A stretch of 64,000 bases of DNA from Prevotella sp. UBA1104 (GTDB lineage Bacteria; Bacteroidota; Bacteroidia; Bacteroidales; Bacteroidaceae). A model generated the notes under the pieces. The model was not told the DNA's origin, did not search any database, and worked only from the letters and a program-made list of their open reading frames with translations. Location of the stretch: positions 1-64,000 of the forward strand of contig DCBP01000107.1 in the NCBI GenBank assembly GCA_002314055.1. Reading direction: 5' to 3'. Position numbers and translations under genes: made by a program. Of this stretch, positions 52,731 to 59,367 are shown piece by piece; positions within the stretch are counted from its first letter, which is position 1; every line of letters starts with the position of its first letter.

Positions 52731-53597
52731 ATGCAACCCAAAATAGAAATCGACAGTGGCAGTGGCTTTTGCTTCGGTGTAACTACGGCTATCCGCAAGG
52801 CGGAAGAAGAACTTGCCGGCGGCAATGCCCTTTATTGCCTGGGCGACATCGTGCACAACGGAATGGAGTGTGAACGCCTGAAGCAGATGGGACTCGTTAC
52901 TATTAACCACGACGAGATGGCGAAGCTCCACGACGTGAAAGTATTGTTGCGCGCCCACGGCGAACCGCCGGAGACTTACGCCCTTGCCCGACAGAACAAT
53001 ATCGAGATAATAGATGCCACATGCCCCGTTGTGCTGCAGCTGCAGCGCAGGATAAAGCGCAAATATGATGAGGCTCCCGATGCTCAGATTGTTATCTTTG
53101 GCAAACCCGGTCATGCCGAGGTGCTCGGACTCGTAGGTCAGACCGGCGGCAAGGCTCGTGTAATCCACCATTTCGATGACGTGAAGAGCTTGGATTTCGA
53201 GCGCGACATATATCTGTATTCGCAGACTACAAAGTCGCTCGACGAGTTCCACCGTATCATAGAATACATTCAGGCACATATCTCGCCCACGGCAACATTC
53301 AAGAGCTATGACACCATTTGCCGACAGGTGGCAAACCGCATGCCCAACGTAAGCTCGTTTGCCTCGCGCCACGACCTCGTGCTCTTCGTTTGCGGCAGAA
53401 AAAGCAGCAACGGCAGAGTGTTGTTCAACGAGTGCCGACGGGTCAACCCCAACAGCCATTTGATAGAAGGACCGGGCGAGATTCAAGACTGTTGGCTCGA
53501 CGGAGCATCGACGATAGGAATCTGCGGAGCTACAAGTACACCGAAATGGCTCATGGAGGAATGTATGGAAGCAATAAAAGCCAAAGATCTAAAATAG
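52731..53597 (+). CDS. ispH: 4-hydroxy-3-methylbut-2-enyl diphosphate reductase
   Basis: The 288-residue iron-sulfur enzyme makes IPP and DMAPP in the last step of the MEP isoprenoid pathway. Its three cluster cysteines are visible: C14 in GFCFGVTTAI, C98 in IDATCPVV and C197 in YDTICRQVANR. HGE (RAHGEPPETY) and GKPGHAEVLGL are further active-site motifs; the usual HGxP reads HGEPP here. A C-terminal ICGATSTPKWLMEE gives the conserved S-T-P substrate contacts. Length is normal. It is followed after 61 bp by cmk, in the arrangement seen across Bacteroidetes. Confidence 0.95.
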   Translation: MQPKIEIDSGSGFCFGVTTAIRKAEEELAGGNALYCLGDIVHNGMECERLKQMGLVTINHDEMAKLHDVKVLLRAHGEPPETYALARQNNIEIIDATCPVVLQLQRRIKRKYDEAPDAQIVIFGKPGHAEVLGLVGQTGGKARVIHHFDDVKSLDFERDIYLYSQTTKSLDEFHRIIEYIQAHISPTATFKSYDTICRQVANRMPNVSSFASRHDLVLFVCGRKSSNGRVLFNECRRVNPNSHLIEGPGEIQDCWLDGASTIGICGATSTPKWLMEECMEAIKAKDLK

Positions 53598-53658
53598 AAT
53601 ATGCAATAGCATTAACTCAAGTTCTTGAGTTTAGTAGAATCATTAATTAATAGAATAT

Positions 53659-54348
53659 ATGAAAAAGATTGTGATAGCCATCGACGGCTTTTCGTCGTGT
53701 GGCAAGAGTACTATGGCTAAGGATCTTGCCAAGGAAATAGGTTATATATATGTAGACACGGGTGCCATGTACCGTTCGGTAACCCTTTACGCCCTGCGCC
53801 ATGGCATGTTTGCTGCCGACGGCAGTATTGATGCCGCAGCTCTCGAGAAGGCGATGCCGGAAATAAAAATATCTTTCCGGCTTAATGCAGAGAGCGGCAG
53901 ACCGGACACTTATCTGAATGGCGAACTGGTGGAGAAGGACATCCGCTCGATGGAGGTATCGTCGAAGGTTAGTCCTATTGCGGCTCTTGGCTTCGTGCGC
54001 AAGGCTCTCGTGGCCCAGCAGCAGGAAATGGGCAAGGAGAAGGGCATCGTGATGGACGGCAGAGACATCGGAACGGCTGTTTTCCCGGATGCAGAACTGA
54101 AAATCTTCGTTACGGCATCTGCCGAGGTTCGTGCGCAGCGTCGTTTCGACGAACTGAAGGCGAAGGGTATGCCGGCTGATTTCCAGGATATCCTGAAGAA
54201 TGTAGAGGAGCGCGACTATATCGATTCCCACCGCGAGGTGTCGCCTCTGCGCAAGGCTGATGATGCCATAGAGCTCGACAATAGCCACATGACTATACCG
54301 GAGCAGAAGCTGTGGCTGAAAGAACGGTTTGAGGAAACTCAGAAATAA
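53659..54348 (+). CDS. cmk: Cytidylate kinase
   Basis: The 229-residue protein phosphorylates CMP and dCMP. The P-loop [10 protein letters not shown] is at about 9-18, [11 protein letters not shown] follows, the NMP-binding segment is [17 protein letters not shown] with [15 protein letters not shown], and the lid region is [20 protein letters not shown] and [14 protein letters not shown]. Length fits Cmk type 1. It is the last gene of the plus-strand group and is followed by a 22-bp palindromic array and the convergent porQ, an arrangement typical of Bacteroidetes. Confidence 0.95.
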   Translation: MKKIVIAIDGFSSCGKSTMAKDLAKEIGYIYVDTGAMYRSVTLYALRHGMFAADGSIDAAALEKAMPEIKISFRLNAESGRPDTYLNGELVEKDIRSMEVSSKVSPIAALGFVRKALVAQQQEMGKEKGIVMDGRDIGTAVFPDAELKIFVTASAEVRAQRRFDELKAKGMPADFQDILKNVEERDYIDSHREVSPLRKADDAIELDNSHMTIPEQKLWLKERFEETQK

Positions 54349-54352
54349 TATA

Positions 54353-54418
54353 GCGTTTAGCCCAAACGCTTCGGGTGTTTGGCCCAAACGCTCACGGCGT
54401 TTGGCCCAAACATTCCAA
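54353..54418. repeat. Three-copy 22-bp palindromic tandem repeat
   Basis: Units start at 54353, 54375 and 54397, each with core GTTTGGCCCAAAC (GTTTAGCCCAAAC in the first), a palindrome with one central base. It sits between the convergent cmk and porQ genes, 4 bp after the cmk stop. It is the third member of the family. Confidence 0.9.
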
Positions 54419-54425
54419 TTGTATG

Positions 54426-55385
54426 TTATAAGCCGTATGATACGTTTACGAGAATGGAGTTTGAGGAGACGTGGTATTTGGCGTAAGCCACCTGCAATTT
54501 AAACCTCTCCATCTGCACACCGGCACCGAACGAGAGTCCGGCGCCATGGCTGCTCGATGTTGCATCGTCGCCCGTTCCCTCGGCAATCTTCATCTCCTTG
54601 GCACGACGGAAATTGTATCCACCTGAAACATAAAACTGGTCGCCGAGCAACAGATCGACGCCAGCCACGAGATGGTTCATCGCCGAGTAGTTCCAGTGGG
54701 TCAGGTCAACCGCCGTCAGCGACAGTCGGAACGGCATATTGCTGAACCTCTTGCTCACACCTACTTGCATGTCGAGCGGCATCTTTCCGAATTCCTCGTC
54801 ATACGCCTTAATCTGTCCGCCCAGGTTCTTAGCCACAGCCGATACAGACCATTCTGTTTCCGGGTCATACCAGTTGAGACCCAGGTCAATACTCGCTGCC
54901 ATGGAATTATAGCTGCCGATGTATGAAGTAACGAAGCGAGCCGTAATACCGCCCACAAGATTCTTCGCCAGCGTATAGCTGAACACTCCCGACAGGGCGA
55001 TTTCCTGTGCTGAGAACTCACCCGTCTGGTTGTTGTCGGCATCCGTCTCCTTCATTTTTCCGTAGTTGATGTATTGTCCCGTTACTCCCCACGAAGCCTT
55101 GTCGTTTACCACGCGGTTGAACGATGCGCTTCCCGTTACGCTTCCTGCCATATACGTCATGAAGTTCAGGTTGAGCGTCTTGTCGGAAACCGATGAGAGC
55201 AGTGCCGGGTTGCTGAACATCAGTGTGGGGTCGTCTTCAATGATGGTTATGTTGTCGCCTCCCAAGGCAGCAGCATGCGCACTTACTGGCAGACGGAGAA
55301 AGTTGTATTCCGTCTGGCTTTCCTGTGCCGTAGCCGTCATCGTTGCTATAATGGCTATCAGCAGTGATATTATTTTTTTTCTCAT
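54426..55385 (-). CDS. porQ: Type IX secretion system protein PorQ
   Basis: The 319-residue protein has a signal peptide (KKIISLLIAIIATMTATA). It begins with NFLRLPVSAHAAALGGDNIT and DDPTLMFSNPALLS, the FadL-like outer-membrane beta-barrel start seen in the PorP/PorV/PorQ family. The C-terminal half is a run of barrel strands ending NSILVNVSYGL. The PorQ assignment rests mainly on the neighbourhood: porQ beside cmk and ispH is conserved in Bacteroidetes. PorQ takes part in the type IX secretion machinery at the outer membrane. It is expressed from three tandem promoter boxes. Confidence 0.85.
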   Translation of the reverse strand: MRKKIISLLIAIIATMTATAQESQTEYNFLRLPVSAHAAALGGDNITIIEDDPTLMFSNPALLSSVSDKTLNLNFMTYMAGSVTGSASFNRVVNDKASWGVTGQYINYGKMKETDADNNQTGEFSAQEIALSGVFSYTLAKNLVGGITARFVTSYIGSYNSMAASIDLGLNWYDPETEWSVSAVAKNLGGQIKAYDEEFGKMPLDMQVGVSKRFSNMPFRLSLTAVDLTHWNYSAMNHLVAGVDLLLGDQFYVSGGYNFRRAKEMKIAEGTGDDATSSSHGAGLSFGAGVQMERFKLQVAYAKYHVSSNSILVNVSYGL

Positions 55386-55403
55386 TCTTTCTGTTTAAAG
55401 ATG

Positions 55404-55459
55404 CAAAGTTACATCTGTTTAAAGGTGCAAAGTTACATCGTTTTAAAGGTGCAAAGTTA
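55404..55459 (-). promoter_or_regulatory. Three tandem -7 boxes before porQ
   Basis: On the minus strand TAACTTTG occurs at 55404-55411, 55428-55435 and 55452-55459, exactly 24 bp apart, inside a repeated 24-bp unit (GATGTAACTTTGCACC). All three match TAnnTTTG. They could give three start sites or serve as repeated binding sites. Confidence 0.65.
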
Positions 55460-55507
55460 CATCATTTAGAGTAAAAACGGAAAAAAGTAAATAATATTGT
55501 ATTTATT

Positions 55508-55573
55508 GAATTAGGAATTAGGAATTAGGAATGAAGAGTGAAGAATGAGAAATAAACCCTCACCTCTCATCTC
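55508..55573. repeat. Seven-base-period arrays after the GH28 gene
   Basis: GAATTAG is repeated three times from 55508, drifting into GAATGAA, GAGTGAA and GAATGAG at 7-nt steps; a CTCTCAT heptamer repeat follows nearer the GH28 stop. It is similar in period to the GAATGAA repeats at 19282-19390. Confidence 0.7.
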
Positions 55574-56941
55574 TCATCTAATTGAAACATTCTTTACCTT
55601 AGTATTCTCGATGAGGCTCTTGTCGAATGCCTGCGCCTTGTCTGTCACGTTGATATTCTCGAACGAGAAGTAGGAGAGGCGGTATTTGTCGCTCTTTCCC
55701 ACATCGAAGAAATTCTTGCAGTCCATCTTTATGTTCCTCATCACGATGTTGTTGCATTGGCTCACGGGCATGTCCTTGCGCTCGTCCATTTTGAAGAACT
55801 GCGTCCATGGTCGCACGACGAGGAAGCTGCCTGTTGTACCCGTGATGTTCTCCACCGTAATGTATTCGTAATGCTGCGGCGTGTCGGGGCGCATCTTCAG
55901 CCAGAGCACGCGGTTAGCCTCGTTCACCTCGATATTGCGTAGAATGATGTTCCTGTCGGTCAGACTCTCGCTGCCCAGCGTCAGACAACCGTGTACCACT
56001 CCGTAGCGGCAGTTCTGGATAATGATGTTATAGTTAGGACCGTTGTTCGGGTCCTTGTCAGCCCATGTCCCTTTTCCACCCTTAATAGCAATGGCATCGT
56101 CGTTCACGCTCATGTAGCATCCGTCCACCAGCACGTCATGACAAACGTCGATGTCGATGGCGTCGCTGCTCGGGGCCTTTAGTCCTGATGTCGGGGCATA
56201 GATTAGACAGTCGAGAAACCTTACGTGGTCGGAACGGTAGAGGTGGTTGGTCCAGAACGGACTGTTCACTAAGTGCACATCTTGCACCGTCACGTTCTTG
56301 CAGTTGGATATATAAACCAGTCGTGGGCGCTGTGCATCCTTGTTGGTACACTCAGGGTTCCACTGCCGACGAATCCAGAACTCATCCCAGTAGTGGTGCC
56401 CATTGCCGTCGATAGTTCCCTTGCCGGCAATGGTGAATCCATTGATGTTGTCGGCATTTACGAGCGCCGTGAAGTATTTGCAGGTCTGTCCCTCGATGCG
56501 CGTCTCCAGGATAGGGAAGTCGTGTATGCGGTCGCTGCCCTTCAGTTTTCCGCCCTCCTCAATGATGAGGTTAGTGCCTTGCTTGAAGAAGAGAGCTCCG
56601 CTGAGGAACGTACCCTTAGGCACCACGATGGCTCCACCGCCGTTGCTTGCTGCCGTGTCGATAACTTTCTGAATGGCAGCGGTCTGCACGATAGTACTGT
56701 CGGTACCGACCCCATAATCGGTAATGACATATCGTTTACCGAGCTGAGACTCGTCCACCTTCTGTGTGTTGGCAAACCATTTGTCAATCGGTGTGCCGTC
56801 AGGCCAGAGGTCAGTCTTCGCGTTTGCGTTAATGCAAATGAGCAGCAGAAGGAGAATAGCTTCCCGCAATCCTGGAGCCCCCCTCAGTCCCCCAAAGGGG
56901 AAAGAAAGGGATATGGATTTTTTTATAATTTGTTGTTTCAT
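55574..56941 (-). CDS. Glycoside hydrolase family 28 (polygalacturonase-like)
   Basis: The 455-residue protein forms the right-handed beta-helix of GH28 pectinases. It carries GGGAIVVPKGTFLSGALFFK, the N-x-D-like NSPFWTNHLYRSDHVRFLD, the active-site pair SSDAIDIDVCHDVLVDGC and VNDDAIAIKGG (catalytic aspartates), and GVVHGCLTLGSE (the G-H-G motif as V-H-G). The R-I-K element reads WLKM. It cleaves galacturonan or a related pectic polymer, probably outside the cytoplasm. The N-terminus is odd: KKSISLSFPFGGLRGAPGLR precedes the hydrophobic stretch AILLLLLICINANA, which looks like a palindromic repeat inserted in the signal-peptide coding sequence. It has its own -7 box on the minus strand. Confidence 0.85.
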   Translation of the reverse strand: MKQQIIKKSISLSFPFGGLRGAPGLREAILLLLLICINANAKTDLWPDGTPIDKWFANTQKVDESQLGKRYVITDYGVGTDSTIVQTAAIQKVIDTAASNGGGAIVVPKGTFLSGALFFKQGTNLIIEEGGKLKGSDRIHDFPILETRIEGQTCKYFTALVNADNINGFTIAGKGTIDGNGHHYWDEFWIRRQWNPECTNKDAQRPRLVYISNCKNVTVQDVHLVNSPFWTNHLYRSDHVRFLDCLIYAPTSGLKAPSSDAIDIDVCHDVLVDGCYMSVNDDAIAIKGGKGTWADKDPNNGPNYNIIIQNCRYGVVHGCLTLGSESLTDRNIILRNIEVNEANRVLWLKMRPDTPQHYEYITVENITGTTGSFLVVRPWTQFFKMDERKDMPVSQCNNIVMRNIKMDCKNFFDVGKSDKYRLSYFSFENINVTDKAQAFDKSLIENTKVKNVSIR

Positions 56942-57000
56942 ATATTTTTCAAATTGTCATAAATTTTTGCTTGATAGTGTGAATGCCAATTTTCAATTTG

Positions 57001-57008
57001 CAAATATA
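57001..57008 (-). promoter_or_regulatory. -7 element of the GH28 gene
   Basis: On the minus strand TATATTTG lies about 60 bp upstream of the ATG at 56941. No clear -33 element. Confidence 0.5.
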
Positions 57009-57058
57009 TCTATATTATTCATTCTGTAAAAATTAAAAGAAGAGAAAAATGCCATTTT

Positions 57059-59200
57059 CTATATTCTAAGTCCCGAATCATGGTCGCTATTGTTAAGCTT
57101 CCGCCTGTCAGACTTATACTTTCTGCCGTGGCTGAACGTATAGCCTAATGTGAACATTAGCATGTTGCCATTGTTCTTTATATACGTGTCTCCCTGGCTT
57201 GTGAAATACTTGCTGTCAGTCCTGCTTTTATAGTCATATCCCTTTGCATAGCCAAGGAGAATACAGCCTAGTCCTACGCGCAATCCTTTGTTCTTGTAGG
57301 TAACGTTCAAAAGGGAAGTGTTCTCTCCTGCACTTCTTGTTTCGCCGTAGAGGGTTTCCCAGGCATTGGAAAAAATATATTCTATCGACCATTTCTTCAA
57401 CTGCAGATAGGCGGAAATGCCGTAGTGAAGCGGTTCGAAATCATGAGAGTAGTCCAGACCGCGGCTTTTAAGGTGCTGGTATTGCAGTTCGCCCTGAATG
57501 TCGAAAACGTTTGGTATGATATGGAATGTCATGTTTGTGTATGCAAATAATGAGCTGAAACTCTTCTGGTTTTCTGGTTTCCTTATATACAGATAACTGC
57601 CGTCTGTTTGTTTCTGCGGAATGATGCTGGTCATTATTGCATCGGGAGTGTGGCTCAGGTTGCCGCCCCAGTTGATGTCTACAATCTTGTTGTTCCATGT
57701 AAATCCGAGCGAAGCTTTGTATGTGGATGTTGGTGTCAGCATACTGTTGCCGTCTTTTGCTTCCATGGTGCTGCCTTGCTGGCGCACTTCACTCAACTGC
57801 GAAAGCGACGGGACATTTGGTGAAATTGAGCCTGTTAGCCTTATTCTGAAGTTCTTTATCGAATTGGATGCCAATGTGAGTTTTGGACGGAATGTCCATT
57901 TGTTGAAGCCTACACTCCCTTGCTTTATGGAAATATAGTTGGCTCCAACCCCAAACTGTATATTTGCAATATTGCCTATGCGTCCGTCCAGCTGCGTGAA
58001 AAAGTATGCATTGTTTGAATTCAGCAGTGTGTTTACGTTTTGGCTTCCTTGGTACTTGTTGTCGGTTCTGCTTACAGAATAGTTCACTCCTCCCGAAAGC
58101 GACAATGCCTTGCTCATTGTCTTCGAGTAAATAGCCTCTGTTATAAGAGAGTATTTGCTGCCGTCAACTCCATAGCCATAGTCATGAAGAGGAGTTGAAC
58201 TCAGCGTTTCGTCCACCGAGTTAAGCAGAGCGTATTCGTTCTGCCTGTGAGTATATCCAGATTCCAAATGGGTACCTACCGTATTTACCGTTAGGTTCTG
58301 TTTGTTCGGAAGGTTCAAACTGTAGTAAATGTCGAGCGACGGATTCTTGTCTGTACCGAAATCGTTGGTGTATAGAAACAAGTCTTTCTTGCCTGTCTCA
58401 TAAACCTTGTGCATAATCTTGTTGTAAGGTGAGTTCGTCCAGTCGAAACAGAACCTTACATTAAGCACATATTTTCCAGGATCCGACAGATTGTATCCAA
58501 GCTGCATGTTGTGGGAGTTGTAGGTCATATCTGCATTCTGACCTATATAATCAATGTTGCGCACAAGTCCGTCGGGCTGCATATAGACAGAATGACTGTC
58601 GTTTTTCCTTTCGTCATAACAGCGATAGTTTAATCCGTAAGACAGACTGAACTCTGATTTTCTGTAGTTGTATTTGAAATATGCATTACTGTTGTTGAAT
58701 CTTTCCCAAAAGGCTTGTGTCGTATTTATGCCGCCCACATATCCGGCATATCTACGCTTCACGATATAGTTGATGACGACAGCAAGGTTTCCGTCGCCAT
58801 AGCGCACTCCGGGGTTATCTATATATTCGATGCGTGTAACCTCGTCGGGCTGCAACGAAAGAATGTCCTGAACAGTACTCTTTATGTCGTTGATGCGAAT
58901 CTGCACATTGCCAAGATAACTCGTAATGGTCTGCTGAACCTCGTCAACCTTTATATCCGGCAACTTCAGTTTCCTTAGCAGGTCATATCCGTTAGACGAT
59001 GCTTCTTTTATCTTTGCCGTAGGCAGGATAATGTCTTTATCCACTTTGTGTATTACTCGAGCTGCCTTGACTACAACTTCGTTTAGATGTAATACAGAGT
59101 CTGTCATGGTTGATGCTGAGTCTGCTCTCAGTGTTTCGTTTCCGTGAGCCTGTACTACTGTGGCAAGCAGCATGAGTGATGTAACAGTTAATAGTTTCAT
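57059..59200 (-). CDS. Outer-membrane beta-barrel protein, TonB-receptor-like (OMP_b-brl_3 type)
   Basis: The 713-residue protein has a signal peptide (MKLLTVTSLMLLATVVQA). A plug-like region follows (about 35-160; VLHLNEVVVKAARVI, NGYDLLRKLKLPDIKVDEVQ, YLGNVQIRINDI, PDEVTRIEYIDNPGVRYGDG), then a barrel of many aromatic beta strands ending with a short charged tail. There is no carboxypeptidase-like N-terminal domain and no adjacent SusD partner, so it is an outer-membrane beta-barrel family protein rather than a SusC. Probably it takes up or senses a ligand. It follows the GH43 gene with no TAnnTTTG box in the gap, so it may be co-transcribed with it. Confidence 0.8.
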   Translation of the reverse strand: MKLLTVTSLMLLATVVQAHGNETLRADSASTMTDSVLHLNEVVVKAARVIHKVDKDIILPTAKIKEASSNGYDLLRKLKLPDIKVDEVQQTITSYLGNVQIRINDIKSTVQDILSLQPDEVTRIEYIDNPGVRYGDGNLAVVINYIVKRRYAGYVGGINTTQAFWERFNNSNAYFKYNYRKSEFSLSYGLNYRCYDERKNDSHSVYMQPDGLVRNIDYIGQNADMTYNSHNMQLGYNLSDPGKYVLNVRFCFDWTNSPYNKIMHKVYETGKKDLFLYTNDFGTDKNPSLDIYYSLNLPNKQNLTVNTVGTHLESGYTHRQNEYALLNSVDETLSSTPLHDYGYGVDGSKYSLITEAIYSKTMSKALSLSGGVNYSVSRTDNKYQGSQNVNTLLNSNNAYFFTQLDGRIGNIANIQFGVGANYISIKQGSVGFNKWTFRPKLTLASNSIKNFRIRLTGSISPNVPSLSQLSEVRQQGSTMEAKDGNSMLTPTSTYKASLGFTWNNKIVDINWGGNLSHTPDAIMTSIIPQKQTDGSYLYIRKPENQKSFSSLFAYTNMTFHIIPNVFDIQGELQYQHLKSRGLDYSHDFEPLHYGISAYLQLKKWSIEYIFSNAWETLYGETRSAGENTSLLNVTYKNKGLRVGLGCILLGYAKGYDYKSRTDSKYFTSQGDTYIKNNGNMLMFTLGYTFSHGRKYKSDRRKLNNSDHDSGLRI

Positions 59201-59311
59201 AGATTAAATATGTATTATGTTTTATTTATTTATTTGTATAAACGTTCCTACGACCGTTTTATGAACGCTGTTTAATATTCATTAACGAGTCGACAGAGCG
59301 GTTAAATACAA

Positions 59312-59348
59312 TTTACCCCCCTGTTGTTTGACGCAATAAGGGGGTAAA
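59312..59348 (-). other. Hairpin between the GH43 and outer-membrane genes
   Basis: TTTACCCCC (59312-59320) pairs with GGGGGTAAA (59340-59348); inner TTG and CAA extend it. It lies 20 bp beyond the GH43 stop. With only a weak T tract on the minus strand it may be a partial terminator, giving less expression of the downstream gene. Confidence 0.5.
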
Positions 59349-59367
59349 GTTTCAGAAGCTGCAAAAA

